Part shown: piece by piece, positions 1 to 5,854 of the stretch
How positions within the stretch are numbered: position 1 is the stretch's first letter
Layout: every line of letters starts with the position of its first letter
Position numbers and translations under genes: made by a program
From: Acidobacteriota bacterium
Lineage (GTDB): Bacteria; Acidobacteriota; Blastocatellia; Pyrinomonadales; Pyrinomonadaceae
Direction: 5' to 3'
Assembly (NCBI GenBank): GCA_003222835.1
Contig: QHXE01000500.1
Coordinates: 1 to 6,031 of the forward strand
DNA: 6,031 bases
Notes under the pieces: model-generated
The model's database searches: none
Told to the model about the DNA's origin: nothing
Seen by the model: only the letters and a program-made list of their open reading frames with translations

Positions 1-428
1 TCGCCGACCTTATTGATCATATTGAAGTGGATGTTCACCCAGCCAACACTGTTGACATAGGTGATGGCCGCCAGCACCTCAATGGGGGCGATGAATACCG
101 CTTGCAGCCACGACGCCCATCCAGCCGTGAAGCCGGCGACCGGACCGTGCGAGTAGTAGGGAAACCTCGCTGCCCCTCCCGCGACAGGGTAAGTGGCGCC
201 TAGTTCCGCGTATGTTAATGCGAGCAGCGCCAGCATGCAGGCCGCGAGAACCCACGACAAGATCGACGCCGGCCCGGCCACTTGCGCCGCGTTGAGCGCG
301 CCTAGCAGCCAGCCCGATCCGATGATTGAGCCCAGCGAGACGAACATTAGTCCGTAGAAGCCGACCGATCGTCGCAATCCCGCAGGGCGTTCGTCTTTTA
401 TTGTTTCCAAGCGACCAGCATTTTCCAT
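1..428 (-). CDS. APC-family amino-acid permease, N-terminal part (runs off left edge)
   Basis: Inner-membrane secondary transporter of the amino acid-polyamine-organocation superfamily, probably importing an amino acid with protons. The frame starts at the ATG at 428 and stays open for 142 codons to the window edge, so the C-terminal two thirds or more are missing. A short cytoplasmic N-terminus (about 24 residues) is followed by the first membrane segment with the family signature GLMFVSLGSIIGSGW (residues about 26-40). A second hydrophobic segment (about 55-75) leads into the conserved AELGATYPVAGGAARF stretch, and a third lies at about 98-125. The SIIGSGW variant and the GGAARFPYYS stretch recall B. 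subtilis YveA/AspP-type aspartate-proton symporters more than CAT-type permeases; this is from memory and the substrate is uncertain. No good Shine-Dalgarno precedes the ATG. A TATAAT box lies 48 nt upstream. It follows a truncated, non-identical permease on the same strand. Confidence 0.88.
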   Translation of the reverse strand, partial: MENAGRLETIKDERPAGLRRSVGFYGLMFVSLGSIIGSGWLLGALNAAQVAGPASILSWVLAACMLALLALTYAELGATYPVAGGAARFPYYSHGPVAGFTAGWASWLQAVFIAPIEVLAAITYVNSVGWVNIHFNMINKVG

Positions 429-475
429 TGTATATATATCCCGGCGGAGCGTTCTTGGCGCGTCCGCGTAGTCGG

Positions 476-481
476 ATTATA
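476..481 (-). promoter_or_regulatory. Candidate -10 box (TATAAT) for the left-edge permease
   Basis: A perfect TATAAT on the minus strand lies about 48 nt upstream of the permease ATG at 428 and overlaps the stop codon of the permease remnant. No convincing -35 element is visible at 16-18 nt spacing, so this is a suggestion. If real, it gives the downstream permease a promoter independent of the broken gene. Confidence 0.3.
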
Positions 482-926
482 TTGTCTGCATCATTACTAA
501 CGATTCGTGGGGCAAGAAGCCTTTCTGAGGCAAGGTCCGCCGCAAGTTGCCGATCGCGTATTCGAGCATCAAATCCCAACCTATGATCCAAGCGTCCAAC
601 TCTCCCAGCGTCGCGTAAGAATAGGTGCAAGCCGAACCGGAAATCGGAACCATCGCCGCCGTCTCGGCATAGCAGAGCGCAGTGAAGGCACAGACGACGG
701 CAGTGATCATAAACGAGAGCATCAGCGACGGTCCGGCGCCAGGACGCGAAGCATCACCAGCGGCGGCGGTGCCGACGGTCGCAAAAATTCCCGCGCCGAT
801 GATCGCGCCGATTCCCAGCAGCGTAATGTTGATTGGCCCAAGCGTGCGCTTTAGCTTGTGACCTTCTTCCTGTGCCGAAGCCAGAATGTCGTCGAGATTT
901 TTGGTGCGAAAGATTCCGCGCAGCAA
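477..926 (-). pseudogene. Truncated CAT-like APC amino-acid permease remnant
   Basis: The first ~127 residues match a cationic amino-acid transporter-like APC permease: an amphipathic N-terminus (FRTKNLDDILASAQEEGHKL), then the signature TLLGIGAIIGAGIFATVGTAA in membrane segment 1. Segment 2 follows (SFMITAVVCAFTALCYAE), then the start of segment 3 (ATLGELDAWIIGWDLMLEY). After AIGN, near position 545, similarity stops abruptly, and the frame ends 22 residues later at 477 in sequence unlike a permease. Intact members have about 450-550 residues and 12 or more membrane segments, so roughly two thirds is gone. The next open frame on this strand is the N-terminus of a different permease, so this is a deletion or rearrangement rather than a simple frameshift. 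I prefer the TTG start at 926: it has GAGGAG nine bases upstream (941-936), whereas the ATG at 986 has no ribosome binding site. Whether a short product is made is unknown. Confidence 0.8.
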
Positions 927-1005
927 AGTTACGGTCTCCTCAAGATTGGATTCGACGCCGAACTTGCAAATGTTGTCGCGGAGCATAGCAAAGCGATGGG
1001 CGAAT

Positions 1006-1148
1006 GAGCAAAGGGCAACGGGCTAAGAGCGAAGAGGCAAGAGCGAAGTGGGAAGACGGAGGAGGCAAAAGGTGGGTCTTGCTCTTAGCTCTTTGCTCTT
1101 GGCCCTTTGCTCTTTGGCCCTTAGCTCTTTGCCCTTTGCGCTTGGCCT
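1006..1148. repeat. Self-complementary array of degenerate heptamers
   Basis: From 1006 to about 1068 the plus strand reads as consecutive 7-mers: GAGCAAA, GGGCAAC, GGGCTAA, GAGCGAA, GAGGCAA, GAGCGAA, GTGGGAA, GACGGAG, GAGGCAA (consensus GRGCNAA). From 1078 to 1148 the inverse unit follows in register: CTTGCTC, TTAGCTC, TTTGCTC, TTGGCCC, TTTGCTC, TTTGGCCC (one 8-mer), TTAGCTC, TTTGCCC, TTTGCGC, TTGGCCT. The halves are complementary and could form a long imperfect hairpin. The array lies between divergent genes. It resembles in kind the short tandemly repeated heptamers (STRR) described in filamentous cyanobacteria, but I claim no relationship. Confidence 0.85.
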
Positions 1149-1213
1149 TTGTTATGCTGCGCTTCTATCGATCGAACTGCGACCAGACGCCAGGCTTATC
1201 GAACATCGCGAGC

Positions 1214-2128
1214 ATGAGTTCGGAATCAAAATCGACTGTTCTCTATCAAAATCTCGACACGAGTTTCGTCAATCTTTGGGGGCTCTTGCGCAAGCTGACT
1301 CAGGATGGATTCATCGGGCGTGTGCGCGTCGAGCTGAAGGATTATACGGCCGATGTTTTCATGACCGGCTCGAGCACACCGCTCGTACACGAAATCGATC
1401 GTGCGGCTGGAACTGACACGCTCGAAGAGGCCGCGTTGCATCGACTGGTCTTGCGCGCACGCGAATCGCCGGGAAGGGTCAGCGTTTTTAAAGGCGCGGA
1501 CGAAGCCACGGCTAAGTCGAACCACTCGGGTTTCCCCTCGGAACCGTCTGACGCGACTCCGCTACTGAGATCAGAAGAGATAGTAGCGCCGACGTTTGAA
1601 ATTCCGCCGCCGCTGATGAATGAACCAACGATTGCTGAGTGGCAGCTCGCTCCCCCGGTTGCTGCCGGCTTTGCTGACCCGAACGCATCGGAAGCCTTAT
1701 CAGTGGTTCCGGGCGAGCCAAACGATCAGAACGAATGGACCGCAATGACCAAAGCGAGTGGCGAATTGATCGCCGCAGTGGAGCGCGCTGTTAACGCCGC
1801 GGGCGTGGATTTTGCCGAGCTCCTCCGATCTGCGCGCGTTGAATTAGCCGACGATTATTCTTTTTTGGATCCGACGTCGAGCGAATTTCAGTATGCTGAT
1901 TCAGTAGTGACCTTGAGAGATAAACCGTTACCAAGCTCTTATGTCGCCGGACTCAGCGAGTTGTTGCGGCGCATCGTTAACAGAGTAGCGGAGGGTGATC
2001 GCGCCCGACGGATGCGCGAGCGGGTAGCGCTTGAGCTAGCCATCGTCGCGCGGAAACAAAACGACGCTCTAGAGAGATCGGGCTTTCACGATCAGCTAGA
2101 TTGGATCGCGGGAACGAGAGTAATCTAG
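1214..2128 (+). CDS. Uncharacterised protein, 304 residues
   Basis: I do not recognise a named family. The N-terminal ~95 residues form a compact-looking domain (VLYQNLDTSFVNLWGLLRKL, then GFIGRVRVELKDYTADVFM, then EEAALHRLVLRARE and GRVSVFKG). It recalls the layout of small effector or adaptor domains seen in uncharacterised Acidobacteriota proteins. Residues about 97-175 are low-complexity, rich in Pro, Ser and Glu, and probably a disordered linker. Residues about 176-304 are mostly predicted helix with many charged residues, including a basic RIVNRVAEGDRARRMRERVALE stretch. There is no signal peptide or membrane segment, so it is likely cytoplasmic. The frame is open upstream to an ATG at 1004, but that part is translated heptamer repeat. 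The ATG at 1214 starts the protein-like sequence; 1154 is a less likely alternative. No strong Shine-Dalgarno is seen. The universal stress protein gene follows 71 bp downstream and may be co-transcribed. Confidence 0.75.
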   Translation: MSSESKSTVLYQNLDTSFVNLWGLLRKLTQDGFIGRVRVELKDYTADVFMTGSSTPLVHEIDRAAGTDTLEEAALHRLVLRARESPGRVSVFKGADEATAKSNHSGFPSEPSDATPLLRSEEIVAPTFEIPPPLMNEPTIAEWQLAPPVAAGFADPNASEALSVVPGEPNDQNEWTAMTKASGELIAAVERAVNAAGVDFAELLRSARVELADDYSFLDPTSSEFQYADSVVTLRDKPLPSSYVAGLSELLRRIVNRVAEGDRARRMRERVALELAIVARKQNDALERSGFHDQLDWIAGTRVI

Positions 2129-2129
2129 A

Positions 2130-2189
2130 ATTTCGAATTGCCGATTGCGCATTGCGGAATTGAATTCGAAATCCGCAATTCGAAATCCG
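2130..2189. repeat. Dispersed-type repeat with nested inverted repeats (AATTCGAAATCC family)
   Basis: The 71-bp gap between two plus-strand genes is almost all repeat. AATTCGAAATCCG occurs twice in tandem with a 14-bp period (2163-2175 and 2177-2189). ATTTCGAATTGC at 2130-2141 is exactly inverted at 2175-2186. Inside it, ATTGCGGA at 2151-2158 is exactly inverted at 2172-2179. The result can fold as nested hairpins. It ends 10 bp before the start of the stress-protein gene, so it occupies its leader. Confidence 0.75.
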
Positions 2190-2199
2190 AAATGTCTCT

Positions 2200-3174
2200 A
2201 TGTCTTCATTCAGAAACATTCTTTTTCCAACAGACTTCACAACGCACGCGCGTTCAGCGTTGAAATATGCGGCGGCGTTTGCGCGCGAAGGTCGCGGACG
2301 AGTAGTGCTGTTCAGCGTCCAGACGGCAAAGGTCCCGGCTAACCTAATGACTCTTCCTGAACGAATCCTGGAGAGCCAGGATTCCAAATGGCTGGCGCAA
2401 CTTCGGGCCCAGGTCAAAGACTTGCTTACCGATTCGCTGTTCGACGGTCTGGAAGTCGAGCCCGTTATTGTCGAAGGTGAGCCGGCGCACGAAATCGCCA
2501 AGGCCGTGCGCGATTATGATATCGATCTCGTCACAGTCGTAACGCATGGCCGGCGGGGACTCGCGCGCGCCTTGTTTGGCTCGACCGCGGAAGAGATTAT
2601 CGCCGAAGCGCCGTGCCCTGTACTAACTATTAGGCCCCCGCAACACGATTTTGTGAGGCATCGCGATCATCATACTGAAATTAATCTGAATCGAATTTTG
2701 TTGGCAACAAACTTTCGCCCTTCGTCCATTGCCGCGACATCGAGCGCCCGCGAGTTGGCCGCCACGACCGGGGCCGAACTGCACGCCATCTACGTAATCG
2801 GCGATTACTTTGAGCAGATTTCGGTGATGTTTCCCGAGGGCGGACGCTCGGCGCTCTCGCGCATGCGCGGAGAAGTAACGGACCGGATGCAATCGTTTGC
2901 ACGTGAAGGCGATGGCCGTATTCGGACGCACGTCGCCGAGGGCCGGCCTTACGCTGAAATAGTCAGACTCGCCGCCGAAATCGATGCCGACTTAATTGTG
3001 ATCGGCACGAGTGTCCACGCATCCCTATTCGGAGGCGCGCCGGCGCTCGGTTCGGAGATCGAGCGCGTCGTGCGCAATGCTCCCTGTCCCGTTCTCTGCG
3101 TGCCGTCAGGAAGAGTCGCGACGCCGCTTCCATCATTCGCGCGATCGCAGCCGGTTCCGCAGCCGCAGACTTAA
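2200..3174 (+). CDS. Tandem universal stress protein (two UspA domains), 324 residues
   Basis: Cytoplasmic universal stress protein with two UspA folds in one chain, so it may act as a monomeric equivalent of the usual dimer. Domain 1 spans about residues 4-147, starting FRNILFPTDFTTHARSALKYA and ending APCPVLTIRP. Domain 2 spans about 162-303, starting LNRILLATNFRPSSIAATS and ending APCPVLCVPS. A Pro/Gln-rich tail ends the protein. ATP-binding Usp proteins carry G-2X-G-9X-G(S/T). In domain 1 this reads VTHG-(9)-GS (residues 114-128), with the first Gly replaced by Val. In domain 2 it reads GTSV followed by 11 residues and GS (269-285), so the second Gly is lost and the spacing is longer. Nucleotide binding is therefore doubtful, especially in domain 2. 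The ATG at 2200 begins the domain exactly; no clear Shine-Dalgarno is seen because the leader is repeat sequence. It converges on the rhodanese gene. Confidence 0.92.
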   Translation: MSSFRNILFPTDFTTHARSALKYAAAFAREGRGRVVLFSVQTAKVPANLMTLPERILESQDSKWLAQLRAQVKDLLTDSLFDGLEVEPVIVEGEPAHEIAKAVRDYDIDLVTVVTHGRRGLARALFGSTAEEIIAEAPCPVLTIRPPQHDFVRHRDHHTEINLNRILLATNFRPSSIAATSSARELAATTGAELHAIYVIGDYFEQISVMFPEGGRSALSRMRGEVTDRMQSFAREGDGRIRTHVAEGRPYAEIVRLAAEIDADLIVIGTSVHASLFGGAPALGSEIERVVRNAPCPVLCVPSGRVATPLPSFARSQPVPQPQT

Positions 3175-3186
3175 CAAAGCCAGGCA

Positions 3187-3250
3187 CAAAGAGCGAAGGG
3201 GCAAGCGCTTATCTTGCCCCTTCACTTAACTCTTGGCTCTTGGCTCTTTG
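3187..3250. repeat. Second heptamer-repeat locus, folding into a two-part hairpin
   Basis: The 76-bp gap between convergent genes carries the same heptamer family as 1006-1148. On the plus strand there are purine units GAGCGAA and GGGGCAA, then inverse units TTAACTC, TTGGCTC, TTGGCTC and TTTGCTA. CAAAGAGC at 3187-3194 is exactly inverted at 3243-3250, outside the strong 11-bp stem at 3195-3223. The last unit abuts and includes the first base of the rhodanese stop codon on the opposite strand. Confidence 0.75.
3195..3223. terminator. 11-bp perfect hairpin between convergent genes; possible bidirectional terminator
   Basis: GAAGGGGCAAG (3195-3205) and CTTGCCCCTTC (3213-3223) pair perfectly around a 7-nt loop. 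It lies just past the stop codons of the stress-protein gene (plus) and the rhodanese gene (minus), where a shared terminator would be expected. Neither side carries a T-run, so it is not a canonical intrinsic terminator. It may only be part of the repeat, or it may protect the 3' ends of the mRNAs. Confidence 0.4.
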
Positions 3251-3724
3251 CTACTTCGTCGTTCCTTCAACCGGATAACCCGCACTCTTCCAAGCGTTCA
3301 GTCCACCTAGTAGCGCCGCCGCGTTTTCCATTCCCTTGGCTTTGAGTGTGAGCACCGCACCGGCGCTCGTGTGTTCGCTTGGTCAAGTACAGTAGGCCAC
3401 AATCATTTTGTTGCGCGGAAGTTCGTCAATCCTATTACCAACGTCATTGCTGGGTACGGAAATCGAGCCTTTGATATGTTCATCCTTGTAAGCTGCCTCC
3501 GCGCGCGTATCGATGATGAGCACGTCGTTCTTTTCCCACAGCTTATGCAGTTCTTCGGCAGTGATGCGCCGAGCGTTGTCAGGCGCAGGTGTTTGGGTGG
3601 TTTGCGCTGATGGATTCTGAACCGTTTTTTCGGCCTGTGAAAGGATCGAATCCTTCGAGTTGCAGCCGGCCAGCGTTCCCATCGCGGTAACGAGGGCCAG
3701 GGAAGTAATGATAGCAAAACGCAT
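3251..3724 (-). CDS. Rhodanese-like lipoprotein, selenoprotein with in-frame UGA (Sec114), 157 residues
   Basis: Single-domain rhodanese-fold protein, predicted to be lipid-anchored outside the cytoplasm. Residues 1-20 are a signal peptide ending in the lipobox LAGC, with lipidated Cys21. A Gln/Thr/Pro-rich linker runs to about 50. The rhodanese domain (about 53-152) has ITAEELHKLW, VLIIDTRAEAAYKDEHIKGSISVP and the active-site strand MIVAYCT. The next codon is TGA (3385-3383), and the frame continues as PSEHTSAGAVLTLKAKGM and ALLGGLNAWKSAGYPVEG to TAG at 3251. The +2 position after the catalytic-type Cys112 is, as I recall, Cys in related CxCP proteins, so UGA replaces Cys. A SECIS-like hairpin follows the UGA, and selB lies 95 bp upstream on the same strand. 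The start at 3724 is set by AGGAG seven bases upstream (3736-3732). Substrate unknown; sulfur transfer or thiol/selenol redox chemistry is possible. Alternatives are a nonsense mutation or a sequencing error, which the hairpin and selB make unlikely. Confidence 0.9.
3350..3368 (-). promoter_or_regulatory. Putative bacterial SECIS element
   Basis: In the mRNA, GAGCGCC-GGUGC-GGUGCUC forms a 7-bp stem (six Watson-Crick pairs and one G-U) with a 5-nt loop. The stem starts 14 nt after the UGA and the apical loop starts 21 nt after it. Bacterial SECIS elements lie within the coding region, with the loop roughly 16-37 nt downstream of the UGA and a G among the first two loop bases. Here both are G. 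The expected reader is SelB, encoded next door. Confidence 0.75.
3383..3385 (-). other. UGA codon predicted to encode selenocysteine
   Basis: TGA in frame between ACT (Thr113) and CCA (Pro115), inside the rhodanese active-site loop. No other gene completed in the window ends in TGA (TAG, TAA, TAG, TAA) and Trp is encoded by TGG. The 636-codon selB frame contains no in-frame TGA, so genome-wide reassignment of UGA is not suggested. Confidence 0.85.
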
Positions 3725-3731
3725 TTGATTG

Positions 3732-3736
3732 CTCCT
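3732..3736 (-). promoter_or_regulatory. Ribosome binding site fixing the rhodanese start
   Basis: AGGAG on the minus strand, seven bases before the ATG at 3724. This favours that ATG over the in-frame ATGs at 3742 and 3817, and it places the signal peptide directly at the N-terminus. Confidence 0.75.
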
Positions 3737-3819
3737 GTTCATTTGTTGACGCGAGATTAAACCAATTTCATTGTTAGATGCAAAGCTGCCAGCGGACCTC
3801 CGCCCAGCGGACAACATGG

Positions 3820-5730
3820 TTATAAGACGATTCGACGATCACCCTCCCGCCGCGTGACGCGCTGACGATCGAAATACTCGAGCAGCGGAATTGCATATTT
3901 GCGCGAGACGCCCGCGAGTTCCTTGAAACCTGGCACATCGATCGTGCGATTTGATTGTCTGGATGCATAATCACGCAGTTTCTTTGCCAGAGCATCCAAG
4001 GCTTCACGATAAAAGAACATCTCTCCATGAACTTTAACCAGCGCGCCCGAATCGATCAGCAACTGCAAAATCTTTCGGCCGTGCGGGATCGCGTCGTTCA
4101 AGCCGGCCCGTTCAAAGGCCTCGTTCATGCTGGGCGGCTCGACCGCCGCGTCACGATAAATTTGTTCGAGCCGTTCACGCAACTTCTTATCTGTCTCTGA
4201 AAGCTCACGCGTATGTTCGCGTAAACGAACAATCTCTTTCTCGGCGATCACGGCACCTTGCTTTTCCAACTGCGCTAACACCGCCCGCAATAGCTCAGGC
4301 GGCGAATGACCAAAGTAACGCTCGCGCAAAATTTCTTTTGGCAACCCCCGCGAGAGCGGTTCACGCTTATGATGCGTGGCGACTTCCGCGAGCACGTCGC
4401 GCTTCAGTTCATCGAAAACTTCAGGACTGACCAGTACTCCCTCAGCGTCGACGACTGCGCCGTCAACCAAAGCTTGTTTGTTTGCGGCTTCGATCACTTC
4501 GTCGCGCCAGCCCGTACGCGCTGCCACTTCAGACCGGTGCAACCCATGTCGTTCCGCGTCCGCAACAAATTCGGCAAGTTGTTGAGGGCGATCGCCGTCC
4601 CACAGATTCCGGAGTCGTACGCTAATCCTCCCCAAATCTCGCCAGCGATGCTTCGCCGCCGCCGAATCGAGCACCGATCCGCCGCCAATCGTAGACTGCG
4701 GTGAATATGAGCGAATGATGAAACGATCGCCCAACACGCCGACGATCGGCGATTCGAAACGGAGCTGAGCAAAGCCGATTTCGCCGGGTTTGATCTCACC
4801 GGTTGTTTCCATTACCCGTACGCGCGCCAGCACTTCCGCCGCGCCGATGTGCACACGTATACGTTGACGCGAGCGAAGCGCGCGCGGAGCACCATCGAGC
4901 AGGTGAACACGCGCATCGATGATTTGCGTCGGCCGCAGACGCCCAACCGGTGCCAGTGTCATGCCGCGTTCTATGGCTGCGGCTTCGATCCCGCTAAGAT
5001 TCACCGCCGTGCGTTGGCCCGCGAGCGCGTTTGTGACTGCGGCGCCGTGCACCTGAACTCCGCGCACGCGCACCCGCACGCCGGCCGGCATTAGCTCTAA
5101 TTCTTCGCCTTCGTTGACCTCACCGGCGATCAAAGTCCCGGTTACAACTGCGCCAAAGCCACGCATCGTAAACGCACGATCGATTGGCAGTCGCGTGATA
5201 AATTCCGACGCGCGCTCGGGAACCAGCGATCCTAATTCGCGGAGCGCGTTTTTTAAATCTTCAATTCTGTCGCCCGTGCGTGAGCTGACCGCAAGGATCG
5301 GCGCGCCTTCGAGAAATGATCCCGCAATCAGATCCTCTGTTTCCGCGTGCACGAGCTGAAGCAACTCTTCCTCAACCAAGTCTTTTTTCGTAATAACGAC
5401 CAAACCCTGCTTCACGCCGAGCAGACGACAGATGTCAAAGTGCTCGCGCGTCTGCGGCATCACGCTTTCGTCTGCAGCGATGACCAAAGCGACCAGATCG
5501 ATCCCATGCGCGCCAGCCAGCATGTTCTTAACAAAGCGCTCGTGTCCGGGCACGTCGACAAAGCCAATGCGCACGTCACCCAAATCGAGATCGGCAAAAC
5601 CGATATCGATCGTGATCCCGCGACGCTTCTCCTCCGGCAGACGATCTGCATCAATGCCCGTCAAGGCGCGCACCAATGCCGTCTTGCCGTGATCGATATG
5701 TCCGGCCGTGCCGACGATGATTGATTTCAT
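3820..5730 (-). CDS. selB: Selenocysteine-specific translation elongation factor SelB
   Basis: GTPase that carries Sec-tRNA(Sec) to the ribosome and recognises the SECIS hairpin of selenoprotein mRNAs. The 636 residues compare with 614 in E. coli. The EF-Tu-like G domain shows G1 GHIDHGKT (10-17), switch-I RRGIT (36-40), G3 DVPGHE (59-64) and G4 TKKD (114-117). Two beta-barrel domains follow to about residue 370, including [16 protein letters not shown] and [22 protein letters not shown]. The C-terminal ~260 residues are the winged-helix region that binds SECIS. The last stretch, [31 protein letters not shown], is the typical SelB C-terminus. The ATG at 5730 gives the usual [17 protein letters not shown] start, with only a weak AAAGAC before it. 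The rhodanese selenoprotein gene follows 95 bp downstream on the same strand, a likely operon. No selA or selC is present here, so those must lie elsewhere. Confidence 0.97.
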   Translation of the reverse strand: MKSIIVGTAGHIDHGKTALVRALTGIDADRLPEEKRRGITIDIGFADLDLGDVRIGFVDVPGHERFVKNMLAGAHGIDLVALVIAADESVMPQTREHFDICRLLGVKQGLVVITKKDLVEEELLQLVHAETEDLIAGSFLEGAPILAVSSRTGDRIEDLKNALRELGSLVPERASEFITRLPIDRAFTMRGFGAVVTGTLIAGEVNEGEELELMPAGVRVRVRGVQVHGAAVTNALAGQRTAVNLSGIEAAAIERGMTLAPVGRLRPTQIIDARVHLLDGAPRALRSRQRIRVHIGAAEVLARVRVMETTGEIKPGEIGFAQLRFESPIVGVLGDRFIIRSYSPQSTIGGGSVLDSAAAKHRWRDLGRISVRLRNLWDGDRPQQLAEFVADAERHGLHRSEVAARTGWRDEVIEAANKQALVDGAVVDAEGVLVSPEVFDELKRDVLAEVATHHKREPLSRGLPKEILRERYFGHSPPELLRAVLAQLEKQGAVIAEKEIVRLREHTRELSETDKKLRERLEQIYRDAAVEPPSMNEAFERAGLNDAIPHGRKILQLLIDSGALVKVHGEMFFYREALDALAKKLRDYASRQSNRTIDVPGFKELAGVSRKYAIPLLEYFDRQRVTRREGDRRIVL

Positions 5731-5767
5731 GTCTTTGGAAAGTAACAGTAGTTGCCGCTGGACACAA

Positions 5768-5782
5768 AGAACACAATGTTCT
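5768..5782. promoter_or_regulatory. Operator-like dyad AGAACA-CAA-TGTTCT
   Basis: A perfect 6-bp inverted repeat with a 3-bp spacer sits 38 bp upstream of selB and 73 bp upstream of the divergent TTG-start gene. Its length and symmetry suit a dimeric regulator. The regulator is unknown and the site could be chance. Confidence 0.35.
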
Positions 5783-5808
5783 ATTCATAAAACGAGAAGA
5801 GGGGCCGA

Positions 5809-5817
5809 TACTATAAG
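5809..5817. promoter_or_regulatory. Candidate bidirectional -10 region between selB and the divergent gene
   Basis: The short AT-rich core TACTATAAG holds TATAGT on the minus strand (5815-5810, toward selB) and TACTAT/TATAAG on the plus strand (toward 5855). The -35 elements on either side are weak. The selB leader would be about 70 nt and would contain the dyad at 5768-5782. Confidence 0.25.
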
Positions 5818-5854
5818 TTAAGTCGCCGGAAAAACGAATTAGGAGAAGGAACAA

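Noticed and set aside
429..440. TATATATAT run as a promoter for the left-edge permease.
   Set aside because: It is only a few bases from the start codon, too close for a -10 box of a normally led transcript; the TATAAT at 476-481 is better placed.
79..630. 183-codon minus-strand frame spanning both permeases.
   Set aside because: Arg/Gly/Ala-rich shadow of the genuine permease frame that starts at 428; no membrane segments or motifs.
1006..1148. CRISPR array.
   Set aside because: The repeats are contiguous 7-mers without spacers and change orientation midway, with no cas genes nearby.
1004..1213. N-terminal extension of the uncharacterised protein from the ATG at 1004.
   Set aside because: These 70 codons are the translated heptamer array (alternating charged and Leu/Cys/Pro/Trp-rich runs) and not protein-like. 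The recognisable protein starts at 1214.
3383..3385. UGA as Trp through an alternative genetic code.
   Set aside because: TGG encodes Trp throughout, the long selB frame has no in-frame TGA, and the presence of SelB argues for selenocysteine.
3383..3817. Reading the rhodanese gene as a complete 144-residue protein ending at TGA.
   Set aside because: It would stop inside the active-site loop, although homologous sequence continues in the same frame. The long start at 3817 also lacks a ribosome binding site and adds 31 residues before a good lipoprotein signal.
3955..5724. Several open plus-strand frames opposite selB.
   Set aside because: Antisense shadows of the selB frame caused by its codon bias; none has recognisable domains or a ribosome binding site.
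5731..5854. Possible tRNA-Sec gene or riboswitch upstream of selB.
   Set aside because: No cloverleaf, no CCA end and no long acceptor stem seen on either strand; only the short dyad and AT-rich core stand out.
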